A stretch of DNA of 64,000 nt from Rubrivivax sp. (GTDB lineage: Bacteria > Pseudomonadota > Gammaproteobacteria > Burkholderiales > Burkholderiaceae_C), in assembly GCA_027490215.1 (NCBI GenBank), contig JAIXYO010000019.1:79273-143272 (forward strand), read 5' to 3'. This document shows positions 27,794-37,609 of the stretch, in pieces (the first letter of the stretch is position 1; every line of letters starts with the position of its first letter). A model generated the notes under the pieces. That model saw nothing but the letters and a program-made list of their open reading frames with translations. It made no database searches and had not been told where the DNA came from. A program made the translations under genes and the position numbers.

Positions 27794-29050
27794 TCAGCTC
27801 AGGGTCACACGCGCGAATTTGCGCTTGCCCACCTGCAGAACATAAGTCCCGGCGCCGAGCTTCAGGCCACGGTCGCTGACGACGTCACCATCCACCTTGA
27901 CGCCGCCGCCGTCGACCAGCCGAAGCGCTTCACTGCTCGACGACGCCAACGCAGCCTCGCGCAGCAAGGCCCCGATCCCCAGCGGTGCGCCAGTAATCGC
28001 CAGCTCGGGGATGACATCCGGCACACCACCGCGTGCGCGCAAGTTGAAATCGTTCTCCGCCGCATCGGCCGCCGCGGCGCTGTGGAACCGGGCGGTGATC
28101 TCCTTGGCCAGCATCACCTTGGCATCCTTCGGATTGCGCCCAGCCTCGACCTCGGCTTTCAGCGCGGCAATCTCCTCCTCGGAGCGGAAGCTCAGCAACG
28201 TGAAGTAGCGCCACATCAGTGTGTCGCTGATCGACAGCAGCTTGGCGAACATCTCGTTGGGCGCTTCGCTGATGCCGATGAAGTTGCCCTTGCTTTTGGA
28301 CATCTTCTCGACGCCATCAAGGCCTTCGAGCAGCGGCATCGTCAGGATGCACTGAGGCTCCTGACCGTACTCGCTTTGCAGTGCACGACCGACCAGCAAG
28401 TTGAACTTCTGGTCGGTGCCGCCGAGCTCGAGGTCGCTCTTCAAGGCGACCGAGTCATAGCCCTGCATCAGCGGGTACAGGAACTCATGCACGCTGATCG
28501 GCGTGCCAGCCTTGTAGCGCTTGGTGAAATCGTCGCGCTCCATCATCCTCGCCACGGTGTAGCGCGAGGCCAGTTGAATCAAGCCGCGCGCGCCCAGCGG
28601 ATCGCTCCATTCCGAGTTGTAGCGGACCTCAGTCTTCCCGGCGTCGAGCACCAGGGTGGCCTGCTGGAAGTAGGTCTTCGCGTTGTCTTCGATCTGCTCG
28701 CGGGTCAGCGGCGGTCGGGTGGCGTTGCGGCCTGACGGGTCGCCGATCGTCGACGTGAAATCGCCGATCAGGAAGATCACTGTGTGGCCCAGATCCTGCA
28801 GTTGTCTGAGCTTGTTCAACACCACCGTGTGACCAAGATGAATGTCAGGAGCAGTCGGGTCGAGTCCGAGCTTGATGCGCAAGGGTGTGCCCGTGGCCTC
28901 GGCGCGTGCCAGCTTGTTCAGCCAATCGGCCTGTGGGAGCAGTTCATCGCAACCTCTTTGCGTGGCACGGAAAGCCGCCAGGACACGTTCTGTCACAGGA
29001 AATGTGCTCAAGCCGGGCGTCTTCGGGTCGATGTGGTCAAGTGGCGACAT
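27794..29050 (-). CDS. tyrS: Tyrosyl-tRNA synthetase
   Basis: A 418-residue class I aminoacyl-tRNA synthetase charging tRNA-Tyr. The HIGH-type motif is HLGH at 71-74 inside [16 protein letters not shown]. The KMSKS motif appears as KMSKSKGN near 250-257. [14 protein letters not shown] is also diagnostic, and a C-terminal S4-like RNA-binding domain covers about 350-418 ([20 protein letters not shown]). The TAPDIHLGH form belongs to the TyrZ-like branch, not the E. coli TyrS branch. Divergent from the M23 peptidase gene. Confidence 0.96.
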   Translation of the reverse strand: MSPLDHIDPKTPGLSTFPVTERVLAAFRATQRGCDELLPQADWLNKLARAEATGTPLRIKLGLDPTAPDIHLGHTVVLNKLRQLQDLGHTVIFLIGDFTSTIGDPSGRNATRPPLTREQIEDNAKTYFQQATLVLDAGKTEVRYNSEWSDPLGARGLIQLASRYTVARMMERDDFTKRYKAGTPISVHEFLYPLMQGYDSVALKSDLELGGTDQKFNLLVGRALQSEYGQEPQCILTMPLLEGLDGVEKMSKSKGNFIGISEAPNEMFAKLLSISDTLMWRYFTLLSFRSEEEIAALKAEVEAGRNPKDAKVMLAKEITARFHSAAAADAAENDFNLRARGGVPDVIPELAITGAPLGIGALLREAALASSSSEALRLVDGGGVKVDGDVVSDRGLKLGAGTYVLQVGKRKFARVTLS

Positions 29051-29094
29051 GTCGGGAAACTACGTAATAAAAGACGGGGCAATTGGCGCATTCA

Positions 29095-29130
29095 ACCTAT
29101 CGAAATCGGCCGAACCCGTCGGTATACTGC
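29095..29130 (+). promoter_or_regulatory. Possible promoter of the M23 peptidase gene
   Basis: TATACT at 29123-29128 is close to a sigma-70 -10 box. No strong -35 is found 16-18 bases upstream (best TCGAAA-like bases). It lies in the 267-base region between the divergent tyrS and peptidase starts, which is locally lower in GC than its surroundings. No T-box or other leader structure for tyrS was recognised. Confidence 0.35.
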
Positions 29131-29317
29131 TGTCTCGTTTTGGGGCATCGGCAAGCGCAGGGATCTCGAGTCAGGCTGCCGCTCTCACCTGTTTGAACCG
29201 TTCCACAGTTTACGGGACTGGTTTACACAGCCGCATTAATCTGGTTTGCGTCACGCAAGTCTTCACTCCGAGCGATGCGCTCCCTGAACTTTGACTTCAC
29301 CTGACTTGATTGATCGC

Positions 29318-30682
29318 ATGGCTGCCCGTCTGGGCCAGCATGCTGCCGGCCTGGTGCGTCGGCATCCCCGTCGGTTCTACGCTGCCATCCTGCTGAGCTG
29401 TGCAGGCTTCGGTGTCACAGCGTTCGGTGTGGCGCCCCTCGCATCGATCGACACACAGACTCAACAGCTCATCACAGAATCAGTCGCCCCTGCGGACTTG
29501 CAAGCGCAGGTTTCGTCGCTGGCCCAGCAAGAGTTGTCCCTGCTTCGAAACGAGACAACGCGACCTGGCGATACGGTGGACAGCCTGCTGCGCCGACTCG
29601 GCGTTGCTGACGCTGAAGCGGCCGCCTTCCTGCGCCGCGACAAGCTTGCGAGAGAGCTTCTGTCGGGTCGCAGTGGCAAGATGGTGCAGGTGCGCGCGGA
29701 CGCATCGGGCCAGATGGATGAGTTGGTCGCGCGCTACCCGGCCCGCAGCGCTGCGCAATTCACCACGCATTTCACCCGGTTGCGCATCACGCGCGCCGGT
29801 AACCAGTTCGATGTCCGCATCGAGACAGCGCCGCTGGCCGCCATGTCGAAGATGGGCAGCGGCGTGGTGGTCAATTCCCTCTTCAATGCGACCGATGAAG
29901 CTGGCCTGCCAGACTCCATCGCTACTCAACTGGCTGAGGTTTTCGCGACTGAAATCAACTTCCATCGGGACCTGCGCCGCGGTGACACTTTCTCGGTGAT
30001 TTATGAAACGCTGACCGCGGATGGCGAGCCGATCACCTGGAACGAATCTGCCGGTCGGGTGCTCGCGGCGGAGTTTGTCAACAAGGGTGAATCGCATTCG
30101 GCGATCTGGTTTGAAAGCACGCAAGCGGGTCAGCGCGGTGCTTATTTCGACCCGAGTGGCCGCAGCAAGCAGCGCTCTTTCCTGGCCAGCCCGATGGAGT
30201 TTTCGCGTGTGACTTCGGGCTTTGCGATGCGCTTTCACCCGATCCTGCAAAACTGGCGCAAGCACGCCGGTATCGACTACGGCGCGCCCACTGGTACGCC
30301 GGTTCGCGTCGTCAGCGACGGCATCGTGGAGTTCGCCGGCTGGCAGAACGGGTATGGAAATGTTGTCGTGGTCAAGCACGCAGGCGATCGCAGCACGCTT
30401 TATGCGCACCTGAGCCGCCTCGATGTGCGCAAGGGACAAGCGGTGGAGCAAGGCATGCGCATTGGCGCCGTCGGCATGACGGGCTGGGCCACAGGGCCGC
30501 ACTTGCATTTTGAATTCAAGGTGGGCGGTGTTCAGCGCGATCCGTCGGTGATCGCGAGCTTGGCCAACACCGTCGCGCTTGCGCCCGCATCGCGCGAGCA
30601 ATTTGCGCAACTCGCGCAATCGGCAAAGACCCAATTGGACGTCGCGCGAAGTACGAACCCGGCGAACGCAGTATTCGAGTGA
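29318..30682 (+). CDS. Membrane-anchored M23 (LytM-type) murein peptidase
   Basis: A 454-residue envelope peptidase. An N-terminal anchor or uncleaved signal lies around residues 20-40 (FYAAILLSCAGFGVTAFGVA). A middle region with FTRLRITRAGNQFDVRIETA and NFHRDLRRGDTFSVIYE resembles the OapA/LysM-like domains of MepM-type endopeptidases. The C-terminal M23 domain has HAGIDYGAPTGTPV (His316, Asp320), LYAHLSRLDV and GPHLHFEF (His395, His397), giving a complete zinc site. Likely cuts peptidoglycan cross-links. ATG 29318 is preferred; a TTG at 29291 would add nine residues. Position between tyrS and anmK is a common betaproteobacterial arrangement. Confidence 0.9.
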   Translation: MAARLGQHAAGLVRRHPRRFYAAILLSCAGFGVTAFGVAPLASIDTQTQQLITESVAPADLQAQVSSLAQQELSLLRNETTRPGDTVDSLLRRLGVADAEAAAFLRRDKLARELLSGRSGKMVQVRADASGQMDELVARYPARSAAQFTTHFTRLRITRAGNQFDVRIETAPLAAMSKMGSGVVVNSLFNATDEAGLPDSIATQLAEVFATEINFHRDLRRGDTFSVIYETLTADGEPITWNESAGRVLAAEFVNKGESHSAIWFESTQAGQRGAYFDPSGRSKQRSFLASPMEFSRVTSGFAMRFHPILQNWRKHAGIDYGAPTGTPVRVVSDGIVEFAGWQNGYGNVVVVKHAGDRSTLYAHLSRLDVRKGQAVEQGMRIGAVGMTGWATGPHLHFEFKVGGVQRDPSVIASLANTVALAPASREQFAQLAQSAKTQLDVARSTNPANAVFE

Positions 30683-30718
30683 GTTCAACATCGACCTGTT
30701 TCCTTTCAAGACAGCCGA

Positions 30719-30741
30719 GGCCCGCACCAGCGGGCCTTTTT
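30719..30741 (+). terminator. Rho-independent terminator after the M23 peptidase gene
   Basis: GGCCCGC (30719-30725) pairs with GCGGGCC (30730-30736) around ACCA, followed by TTTTTC. It lies 36 bases after the peptidase stop and 18 bases before the anmK start, so anmK probably depends on readthrough or a promoter inside the upstream gene. Confidence 0.85.
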
Positions 30742-30758
30742 CTTTGGCGGAGAGCGGA

Positions 30759-31889
30759 ATGGTGAATCGACTCTTCATCGGACTGATGTCCGGCACCTCA
30801 CTCGACGGCGTCGATGGGGTGCTGGTGGCGTTCAGCGATACGCCACCGCTTGAAGTGCGGGCCCACATCCACCGGGCGTTCCCAACCGAGTTCGCGGCCG
30901 AGTTGCTCGCGCTGAACACGGCCGGCAACAATGAACTTCACCGCGCCGCACTGGCGGGCAACGCGGTGTCGCAGGCCTACGCGGAGGTGGTGCGATCCCT
31001 GCTCGAAATCGCCAAGGTGACGCCGTCCGAAGTGGTCGCGATCGGAGCCCACGGTCAAACCGTCAGGCACTGCCCTGGCGCGTTCGACGGCATCGGTTAC
31101 ACGGTGCAACTTTGCAATGGTGCGCTGCTGGCCGAGTTGACCGGCATTGATGTGATCGCAGATTTCAGGTCGCGCGATGTGGCGGCCGGTGGTCAGGGCG
31201 CACCGCTTGTGCCCGCCTTTCACCGCGCGGCCTTCGGTCGCAACAACGACAGCATGGCCGTGTTGAACATTGGCGGGATGAGCAACCTGTCGGTCCTGGG
31301 TACAGACGGCAGAACGTTCGGCTTTGATTGCGGCCCTGGCAACGTGCTGATGGACCACTGGTGCGCGCTCCATCGCGGCGAGCCGTACGACCGAGATGGG
31401 GCTTGGGCGGCAGCGGGCTCCGTCCAGGAAACGCTGCTCGGTGTGATGCAAAACGAGGCTTACTTCTCAATGCCTCCACCCAAGAGCACCGGCCGTGATC
31501 TGTTCAACGCGGTTTGGCTGAGCCAGTGCCTGGACCGAACTGGAGCCATGGGACTGGCACTTGATGCAGTCGATGTGCAGACCACACTGACCGAATTGAC
31601 CGCATGGTGCTGCCAGCAATCGATTGCTCAATACACGCCCGCGGCGAGCCGACTACTGGTCTGCGGCGGTGGCGCCTACAACGTTGAACTGATGCGCCGC
31701 TTGGCGCAGCGTCTTCCGCAGATGAAGATTGAGCCCACAGAAGCGCTCGGGCTGGCTGCCGATCAGGTCGAAGCCGTCGCCTTCGCCTGGCTGGCGAGCG
31801 CTTGGGTCGACCGCCACGCGGGCAACCTGCCCACCGTCACCGGGGCTCGAGGTCCGCGTATCCTTGGTGCGCTGTACCCGGCAGGCTGA
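30759..31889 (+). CDS. anmK: Anhydro-N-acetylmuramic acid kinase
   Basis: A 376-residue sugar kinase that opens and phosphorylates anhydro-MurNAc released during cell-wall recycling. Landmarks: GLMSGTSLDGVDGVL at 8-22, GAHGQTVRH, SDFRSRD-type DFRSRDVAAGGQGAPLVPAF, LNIGGMSN and GFDCGPGN. The ATP-binding CGGGAYN occurs near 305. ATG 30759 has GGAG upstream and sits just after a terminator; the longer frame to 30579 lies in the peptidase gene. Functionally it fits with the adjacent murein peptidase, cell-wall cleavage followed by recycling. Converges with erpA. Confidence 0.95.
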   Translation: MVNRLFIGLMSGTSLDGVDGVLVAFSDTPPLEVRAHIHRAFPTEFAAELLALNTAGNNELHRAALAGNAVSQAYAEVVRSLLEIAKVTPSEVVAIGAHGQTVRHCPGAFDGIGYTVQLCNGALLAELTGIDVIADFRSRDVAAGGQGAPLVPAFHRAAFGRNNDSMAVLNIGGMSNLSVLGTDGRTFGFDCGPGNVLMDHWCALHRGEPYDRDGAWAAAGSVQETLLGVMQNEAYFSMPPPKSTGRDLFNAVWLSQCLDRTGAMGLALDAVDVQTTLTELTAWCCQQSIAQYTPAASRLLVCGGGAYNVELMRRLAQRLPQMKIEPTEALGLAADQVEAVAFAWLASAWVDRHAGNLPTVTGARGPRILGALYPAG

Positions 31890-31895
31890 GTAACG

Positions 31896-32276
31896 TCAGA
31901 CCGAGAAACTGGAGCCGCAGCCGCAGGTGGTCGTCGCGTTGGGGTTCTTGATGACGAATTGCGCACCCTGCAAATCGTCCTTGTAGTCGATCTCAGCGCC
32001 CATCAGGTACTGCAGGCTCATCGCGTCGATCAACAGGGTGACCCCGTTCTTGTCCATGCGGGTGTCGTCTTCGTTCAGCACCTCGTCAAAGGTGAATCCG
32101 TACTGGAAACCCGAGCATCCACCACCCTGGACGAACACTCGCAACTTGAGGTCAGGGTTACCTTCTTCATCGACGAGTTCCTTGACCTTTGAAGCAGCGC
32201 TGTCGGTGAAGACCAACGGAGGCGGTGGTTCGTCCTGTGTTGCGGTGAGGTGGTTGTGTTCTGCGGCAGCGTTCAT
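31896..32276 (-). CDS. erpA: Iron-sulfur cluster insertion protein ErpA
   Basis: A 126-residue A-type Fe-S carrier delivering clusters to apoproteins. The three conserved cysteines are Cys54 in [11 protein letters not shown] and Cys118 and Cys120 in CGCGSSF at the C-terminus. The N-terminal 20 residues are a charged, Pro-rich extension before [17 protein letters not shown] 32276. Only 6 bases separate its stop from the anmK stop. It has its own transcription unit because the ribosomal operon upstream ends in a terminator. Confidence 0.95.
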   Translation of the reverse strand: MNAAAEHNHLTATQDEPPPPLVFTDSAASKVKELVDEEGNPDLKLRVFVQGGGCSGFQYGFTFDEVLNEDDTRMDKNGVTLLIDAMSLQYLMGAEIDYKDDLQGAQFVIKNPNATTTCGCGSSFSV

Positions 32277-32332
32277 GGGTGCTCCTGAAAATCTTGGGCA
32301 TCGAAGGTGGATTATGAACCGTGTACCCAGAA

Positions 32333-32361
32333 CGAAAAAGGTCGCCGTTCGGCGACCTTTC
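32333..32361 (-). terminator. Rho-independent terminator of the rplM-rpsI operon
   Basis: AAAGGTCGCC (32337-32346) pairs with GGCGACCTTT (32351-32360) around GTTC, with an A run on the plus strand that becomes Ts on the minus strand. It lies 22 bases after the rpsI stop. Confidence 0.88.
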
Positions 32362-32381
32362 GCTGCGTGTGCGATACCGGA

Positions 32382-32774
32382 TCAGCGCTTGCTGAACTGC
32401 TTGCGACGACGCGCGCCATGGAAGCCGACCTTCTTGCGTTCGACCTCGCGGGCATCGCGGGTGACAAAACCGGCACGACTGAGTTCGGGCTTCAACGCTG
32501 CGTCGTAATCGATCAGCGCGCGGGTGATGCCGTGACGCACTGCGCCGGCTTGGCCAGATTCGCCGCCGCCATGGACGTTGACCTTGACGTCGAAAGCTGC
32601 GTCGTTGGCGGTGAGCATCAAAGGCTGCTTGACGATCATGATCGAGGTCTGGCGGCCGAAGTACTCATCGACGGTCTTGCCGTTGACGAGGATCTGGCCG
32701 GTGCCCTTCTTCATGAAGACGCGAGCGACGGACGACTTGCGACGGCCTGTACCGTAATTCCAATTACCAATCAT
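32382..32774 (-). CDS. rpsI: 30S ribosomal protein S9
   Basis: A 130-residue ribosomal protein of the small subunit head whose C-terminal tail reaches the P-site t[23 protein letters not shown] opens it, [19 protein letters not shown] is in the middle, and the basic tail ends [12 protein letters not shown] 32774; a GTG one codon earlier is in frame but unnecessary. It starts 10 bases after the rplM stop and is followed by a strong terminator. Confidence 0.97.
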   Translation of the reverse strand: MIGNWNYGTGRRKSSVARVFMKKGTGQILVNGKTVDEYFGRQTSIMIVKQPLMLTANDAAFDVKVNVHGGGESGQAGAVRHGITRALIDYDAALKPELSRAGFVTRDAREVERKKVGFHGARRRKQFSKR

Positions 32775-32784
32775 CACATGCCCC

Positions 32785-33213
32785 TTAGATTTCCAGCGCC
32801 TTGGGCTGCTGTGCGGTGTGCGGGTGCGTGGCGCCGGCGTACACCTTCAGTTTCTTGACCATGGCGTAACCCAATGGACCCTTGGGGAGCATGCCCTTAA
32901 CAGCCTTCTCGAGCGCACGGCCCGGATGCTTGGCTTGCATGTCCTTGAACTTCGTCGCGATGATGCCGCCGGGGTAGCCGGTGTGCCGGTAGTACACCTT
33001 GTCATTGGCCTTGTTGCCAGTGACGCGAAGCTTGTCTGCGTTGACGATGACGATGAAGTCGCCGGTATCGACGTGAGGCGTGTAAATGGCCTTGTGCTTC
33101 CCGCGCAAACGGAGGGCGACTTCACTGGCCACCCTGCCGAGGACCTTGTCGGTCGCGTCGATCACAAACCACTCATGCGTCACTTCGGCCGGTTTGGCGC
33201 TGAAGGTTTTCAT
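32785..33213 (-). CDS. rplM: 50S ribosomal protein L13
   Basis: A 142-residue large-subunit protein important early in 50S assembly. [39 protein letters not shown], the Tyr-Arg-His motif [10 protein letters not shown] and [19 protein letters not shown] are unmistakable. First gene of the rplM-rpsI operon. The upstream region holds an inverted repeat over a possible -10 box. Confidence 0.97.
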   Translation of the reverse strand: MKTFSAKPAEVTHEWFVIDATDKVLGRVASEVALRLRGKHKAIYTPHVDTGDFIVIVNADKLRVTGNKANDKVYYRHTGYPGGIIATKFKDMQAKHPGRALEKAVKGMLPKGPLGYAMVKKLKVYAGATHPHTAQQPKALEI

Positions 33214-33581
33214 GGTTATTCCTGTACGAGAAAATTGCCTTGGACATCAACGGACGAAATGCCCGCCGTCCTGAGCTAGCGTTGGAACTGCTTCTGGAAT
33301 GGCAGCCTCTTCGGAAACTCATTGCGCCAGACCCGGCCGCACCACCTGATGGCATGAAAAATCAGGTTAGCCTGCGATCATATCAGACGCAGGCAAGCTC
33401 GGGTAAGCCAGATCAGACGCGCTGGGCGGCGAGCGCTTCTAACGATCGGTGCCATGAGATTCGGAAGATACATCTTTGGTCTGCGACGGCGATAGCATCG
33501 GACGATCGGCGAGGCCTCGGCCCGCCAGGCCATCTTTCAACGCTGGATTCCTGCCTTGTGAACGCTGCCCCTGCCCTTTCA
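33214..33581. other. Intergenic region between rplM and the DUF2726 gene
   Basis: 368 bases without a credible gene, although a plus-strand frame is open throughout. Near 33370-33394 is an inverted repeat that overlaps a possible minus-strand promoter for rplM. The plus-strand side should carry the promoter of the DUF2726 gene, but I see no clear boxes. Base composition is lower in GC than in coding parts, consistent with non-coding DNA. Confidence 0.5.
33370..33394 (-). promoter_or_regulatory. Inverted repeat overlapping a possible rplM promoter
   Basis: GCCTGCG (33370-33376) pairs with CGCAGGC (33388-33394). The loop contains, on the minus strand, TATGAT (33377-33382), a good -10 box. A TTACCC 18 bases upstream is a weak -35. 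The start would lie about 160 bases before rplM, leaving room for a regulated leader. Confidence 0.35.
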
Positions 33582-34412
33582 ATGTTGATTGCCGCGTTGC
33601 TGGTAGGCGCGGCCCTGGGCGGGCTGGCGGTCTGGAGATGGGCGCCACCGCGCAGGCGCCTGTCGCCGCTGCCGACGGAATGGACACTGGCTGCGCGGCG
33701 CGTGCTCAATGCAAACGAGCGGCGCGTCTACAACCAGCTCCGACTGGCATTCCCCAGTCACATCGTGCTACCCAAGCTGCCGCTGGTGCGCTTGTGCCAG
33801 CCGGCTACGCCCGACCAGGTGAAGTTCTGGTTCGAGTTGATCGGGGCGGCCCATGTGACGTTTGCCGTGTGCAACCCGAATGGCCACGTGGTCCTGGTGA
33901 TCGACCTGGACAGCACACGCAACCACTCGCGTCGCAGCACCCGAATCAAGGAATCCGTGCTGGCAGCGTGCGGCATCCATCGGCTTCACTGTGCTGCAGA
34001 TGACTTGCCCTCCATCGAGGACTTGCGCTCGCTGCTAAAGGACATCAGCGCGCGCAAACCCACTGCGGCATCCCTCAGTGAGCCCGTCAGTGACGCATTC
34101 GGTGAGGCCGTGATCTCACCCGTGCCGTCGCTTCCAGCAGCGCCAGTGATTGCAGTAGTCGACCGAATGGCCGCCCCCCACCCGTCCGATCCTCCCGCGG
34201 CGCGGCACGACCAGAGCGTCTTCCTAGACTCCTTCTTCACCAGCGATGAGCGGTCAGCGTCAGCACCTGACAGCGAGTCACCGCCCGATCTGCCCGAGTG
34301 GCCGCCCGTTGCACCTTCGAGCAACCAGACCAAGGGCGCTGCCGTATCCGACGAGGCGGCTGACGACGCCCGATGGAGACGGGCCCCCGTCCGCCTTGCC
34401 AGTGGACGTTGA
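33582..34412 (+). CDS. DUF2726-domain membrane-anchored protein
   Basis: A 276-residue protein with one N-terminal membrane segment (residues 1-20, MLIAALLVGAALGGLAVW). A DUF2726 domain at about 38-155 follows, identified by RRVLNANERRVYNQLRLAFP, the central VTFAVCNPNGHVVLVIDLD and a later LHCAADDLPSIEDLR. The remaining 110 residues are Pro/Ser/Ala-rich and probably disordered. DUF2726 resembles nuclease-type or topoisomerase-associated folds, but its function is not established. ATG 33582 is my choice; GTG 33558 adds eight residues. Followed after 21 bases by the kinase gene. Confidence 0.7.
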   Translation: MLIAALLVGAALGGLAVWRWAPPRRRLSPLPTEWTLAARRVLNANERRVYNQLRLAFPSHIVLPKLPLVRLCQPATPDQVKFWFELIGAAHVTFAVCNPNGHVVLVIDLDSTRNHSRRSTRIKESVLAACGIHRLHCAADDLPSIEDLRSLLKDISARKPTAASLSEPVSDAFGEAVISPVPSLPAAPVIAVVDRMAAPHPSDPPAARHDQSVFLDSFFTSDERSASAPDSESPPDLPEWPPVAPSSNQTKGAAVSDEAADDARWRRAPVRLASGR

Positions 34413-34433
34413 TCGATCGCATACGATCGTTGG

Positions 34434-35471
34434 GTGCCTGAAGTCCCTCCCGTTGTCGCCGTTTCACCCACCCCGTTCTCCGGACTGACGCCCGAGCTGA
34501 TGCTCGATGCGCTAGACGGCGTCGGTCTGCGCAGCGATGGTCGATTTCTGCAACTCAATTCCTACGAAAACCGCGTTTTCCAGGTGTTCCTGATCGACGG
34601 TACGGCGGTGGTGACCAAGTTCTATCGGCCCGAACGCTGGAGCGACGCGCAGATCCTCGAAGAGCACGCGTTCTCGGCCGAACTGGCCGCCGAGGAGATT
34701 CCAGTAGCGGCGCCGTTGATCCTGGCGGCCGAACCCGATTCACCGCTGCAGGTCACGCTGAGCGGTGCGCCGCCCACGCTGGGCACCGTGACGATCCCAG
34801 AAGGCGCCTACCGTTTCGCGGTGAGCCAGCGCAAGGCCGGCCGCGCGCCGGAACTCGAGCAGCCGGCGACGCTGGAGTGGATTGGCCGGTTCATCGGCCG
34901 CATGCATGCGGTCGGCGCGCGCAAGCCCTTTGCGCATCGTCGCAGCCTGACGGTGGCCGAGTTCGGCTGGGACTGCCGCGACTGGCTGCTTGCGCACGGC
35001 AACATCCCGTCGGAGGTGGAGCCCGAATGGCACGACGCCGTCAACGCGGCGCTGACCGAGGTGCAGCGCGCGTTCGACCGCATCGGCGATCTGAACCCGA
35101 TCCGCCTGCACGGCGATTGCCATGTCGGCAACGTGCTGTGGACGGACGCGGGCCCACACTTCGTCGACCTGGACGATTGCCTGATGGGCCCGGCCATCCA
35201 GGACCTGTGGATGCTGCTGCCTGGGGACGAAGCCGCCGCCAAGCCGCAACTGCGCTCACTGCTTACCGGCTACGAGCAGTTCATGGACTTCGACGATCGC
35301 CAACTCGCCTTGATCGAGCCCTTGCGCACGCTGCGCATCGTGCACCAGAGCGCCTGGCTGGCCAAGCGCTGGCGCGACCCGGCTTTCCCGCCCAGCTTTC
35401 CGTGGTTCGGCACCAGCGGCTACTGGCAGCAACTGGCGCAACAGCTCAGACAGCAAGTCGCGGCGCCCTGA
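34434..35471 (+). CDS. srkA: Stress-response kinase SrkA (YihE family)
   Basis: A 345-residue protein kinase-like phosphotransferase of the aminoglycoside-kinase fold. In E. coli SrkA counters MazEF-mediated death and envelope stress. LNSYENRVFQVFLIDG at 42-57 is the nucleotide-binding N-lobe. The catalytic loop LHGDCHVGN has Asp228 and Asn233, and the metal-binding FVDLDD has Asp245. The GTG at 34434 is the likely start; no ATG occurs until residue 23, which would cut into the conserved region. It converges with htpG, 9 bases between stops. Confidence 0.92.
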   Translation: MPEVPPVVAVSPTPFSGLTPELMLDALDGVGLRSDGRFLQLNSYENRVFQVFLIDGTAVVTKFYRPERWSDAQILEEHAFSAELAAEEIPVAAPLILAAEPDSPLQVTLSGAPPTLGTVTIPEGAYRFAVSQRKAGRAPELEQPATLEWIGRFIGRMHAVGARKPFAHRRSLTVAEFGWDCRDWLLAHGNIPSEVEPEWHDAVNAALTEVQRAFDRIGDLNPIRLHGDCHVGNVLWTDAGPHFVDLDDCLMGPAIQDLWMLLPGDEAAAKPQLRSLLTGYEQFMDFDDRQLALIEPLRTLRIVHQSAWLAKRWRDPAFPPSFPWFGTSGYWQQLAQQLRQQVAAP

Positions 35472-35480
35472 GGGCCTGCA

Positions 35481-37367
35481 TCAAGCCGGCGTCAAGAGCC
35501 GGTTGACGCGCTTGACGTAGCCAGCAGGGTCTTCGAGCTGGCCGCCCTCAGCCAGGACGGCCTGATCGAACAGGATCTGCGCCAAGTCGTCGAAATGCGG
35601 ACTCTGCTCCAGCGAGCTGACCAGCGTGTGCTGGACGTTGATCTCCAGCGTGGGCAACGATGACGGCAAGCCAGTCTGCCCCGATTGCTTCAGAAGCCTC
35701 GCCAGGTGGCCGCTCATGTCGCCGTCCTCCACCACCAGGCAGGCTGGCGAATCCACCAGGCGCGTGGTGACCCGCACATCCTTCGCACGGTCTTTCAACG
35801 AAGACTTCAGGCGCTCGAGCACGGGTTTGAAGGCATCGGCGGCCTGCTCGGCCTGGCGCTTTTCTTCCTCGTCCTGCAGCGCGCCCAGATCGACCACGCC
35901 CTTGGCCACGCTTTGCAGCGGCTTGCCTTCCACCTCGTGCAGGTGGCTCAGCATCCACTCGTCGACACGGTCGGTCAGCAGCAGCACCTCGACGCCCTTC
36001 TTGCGGTAGATCTCCAGCTGCGGGCTGCCCTTGGCCGCGGCGAGGCTGTCGGCGGTCACGTAATAGACAGACTCCTGGCCTTCCTTCATTCGACCCAGGT
36101 AATCGGCGAACGACACGTCCTCATCGGCGTGCGTCGACGCGAAGCGAAGCAGCTTCGACAGCCGCTCGACGTTCGCGTGATCCTCACCGACGCCTTCCTT
36201 CAGCAGCGGGCCGAAGTCGCGCCAGAAGGTCTTGTACTTGGTTCGCTCGGCCTCGTCCTCGCTGTTTGCCAGTGCCTCGAGCATGCTGATCACACGCTTG
36301 GTCGAGCCCTCACGGATCGCTCGCACGTCGCGGCTTTCCTGCAGCAGTTCGCGGCTCACGTTCAGCGGCAGGTCAGCGCTGTCGATGACGCCCTTCACGA
36401 AGCGCAGGTAAACCGGCATCAGCGCCTCGGCGTCGTCCATGATGAAGACACGCTTGACGTAGAGCTTCACGCCGCCTCGCTTGTCGCGGTTCCACAAATC
36501 GAACGGCGCCTTGGCCGGGATGTACAGCAATTGCGTGTAGTCGCTGCGGCCCTCGACTCTGTTGTGGGTGTATGCCAGCGGCGCCTCTGTGTCGTAGCTG
36601 ATCTGCTTGTAGAACTCGCTGTACTGTTCTTCGGTGATGTCGCTCTTGCTGCGCGTCCACAGTGCGGCGGCCTTGTTCACCGGCACCCATTCGTCGCGCG
36701 TGACCTGCTTGGCAGCCTCGGCGTCCCACTCCTCCTTGCGCATCAGGATCGGCAGCGACACGTGGTCGGAGTACTTGCTGATGATCGACTTCAGCTTCCA
36801 GCCGCTGAGGAACTCGTCCTCGCCGTCGCGCAGGTGCAGGATCACATCGGTGCCACGCTCGGTGCGCTCGATGGTCTCGATCTCGAAGTCGCCGGTGCCT
36901 TCGGAGCTCCAGCGCACGCCCTCGCCCGGCTCGGTGCCGGCGCGACGCGATTCGACCGTGATGCGGTCGGCCACGATGAAGCCGCTGTAGAAGCCAACCC
37001 CGAACTGGCCGATCAGCTGCGCGTCCTTCTTCTGGTCGCCATCGAGCTTGGCCATGAATTCACGGGTGCCGCTCTTGGCAATCGTGCCCAGGTTGGCCAC
37101 CGCCTCATCGGCGCTCAGGCCGATGCCGTTGTCACGGATGGTCAGCGTCTTCGCCTCGGCATCGAAGCTGATGCGCACTTCGAGGTTCGGCGCGTCCTCG
37201 TACAACTCAGGTCGGTTCAGCGCCTCGAAACGCAGCTTGTCGCAGGCGTCGGACGCATTGGAAATCAGCTCACGCAGGAAGATTTCCTTGTTGGAGTACA
37301 GCGAGTGGGTGACGAGGTGCAGGATCTGCTTGACTTCGGCCTGGAACGAAAGGGTCTGTTTGGTCAT
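35481..37367 (-). CDS. htpG: Chaperone HtpG (Hsp90 family)
   Basis: A 628-residue Hsp90 chaperone, normal length for the bacterial family. The N-terminal ATPase has [20 protein letters not shown] (short of the full motif), IRDNGIGLS and [12 protein letters not shown]. The middle domain has [36 protein letters not shown] and LLQESR with the catalytic Arg. The dimerisation domain covers the last 130 residues. ATG 37367. No CIRCE or sigma-32 type promoter was recognised in the 242 bases upstream. Single gene, convergent with srkA. Confidence 0.97.
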   Translation of the reverse strand: MTKQTLSFQAEVKQILHLVTHSLYSNKEIFLRELISNASDACDKLRFEALNRPELYEDAPNLEVRISFDAEAKTLTIRDNGIGLSADEAVANLGTIAKSGTREFMAKLDGDQKKDAQLIGQFGVGFYSGFIVADRITVESRRAGTEPGEGVRWSSEGTGDFEIETIERTERGTDVILHLRDGEDEFLSGWKLKSIISKYSDHVSLPILMRKEEWDAEAAKQVTRDEWVPVNKAAALWTRSKSDITEEQYSEFYKQISYDTEAPLAYTHNRVEGRSDYTQLLYIPAKAPFDLWNRDKRGGVKLYVKRVFIMDDAEALMPVYLRFVKGVIDSADLPLNVSRELLQESRDVRAIREGSTKRVISMLEALANSEDEAERTKYKTFWRDFGPLLKEGVGEDHANVERLSKLLRFASTHADEDVSFADYLGRMKEGQESVYYVTADSLAAAKGSPQLEIYRKKGVEVLLLTDRVDEWMLSHLHEVEGKPLQSVAKGVVDLGALQDEEEKRQAEQAADAFKPVLERLKSSLKDRAKDVRVTTRLVDSPACLVVEDGDMSGHLARLLKQSGQTGLPSSLPTLEINVQHTLVSSLEQSPHFDDLAQILFDQAVLAEGGQLEDPAGYVKRVNRLLTPA

Positions 37368-37424
37368 GGTCGCTGAGGTGAGTGTTCTCGCAAGACATAG
37401 CAGATGGGGTTTGGCGCCTGAGCT

Positions 37425-37571
37425 TCAAGGGCCGACCAGATGCCTGGTGAACAGCAGGCCATGCCTCACCGCAGCGCCCATCAGCAGGCACGGCATCGCG
37501 TACAGATGGAAGCTCAACCGTGCGCGGGTGGCAGGTGTGAGCGCAGTGGCTGCCTTGCGAACAACAGCCAT
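37425..37571 (-). CDS. Possible small protein (48 residues), speculative
   Basis: A minus-strand frame upstream of htpG reads MAVVRKAATALTPATRARL, then a moderately hydrophobic stretch with FHLYAMPCLLMGAAVRHG, ending in TGA. There is no clear ribosome site, and it lies in what should be the htpG promoter region, so it may be a chance frame. Its only support is protein-like composition with a possible membrane segment. Confidence 0.2.
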   Translation of the reverse strand: MAVVRKAATALTPATRARLSFHLYAMPCLLMGAAVRHGLLFTRHLVGP

Positions 37572-37609
37572 CCCAATGGATGGTTCTTGGATGGGGCTAG
37601 ACTCCACTC

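Noticed and set aside
29051..29290. A tRNA gene or T-box-like leader upstream of tyrS
   Set aside because: I could not fold a cloverleaf or find CCA-flanked acceptor stems, and no T-box motif is present; no tRNA was recognised anywhere in the window.
35685..37376. A 563-residue plus-strand frame over htpG
   Set aside because: Exact antisense of htpG; His/Leu/Gln-rich translation without domains.
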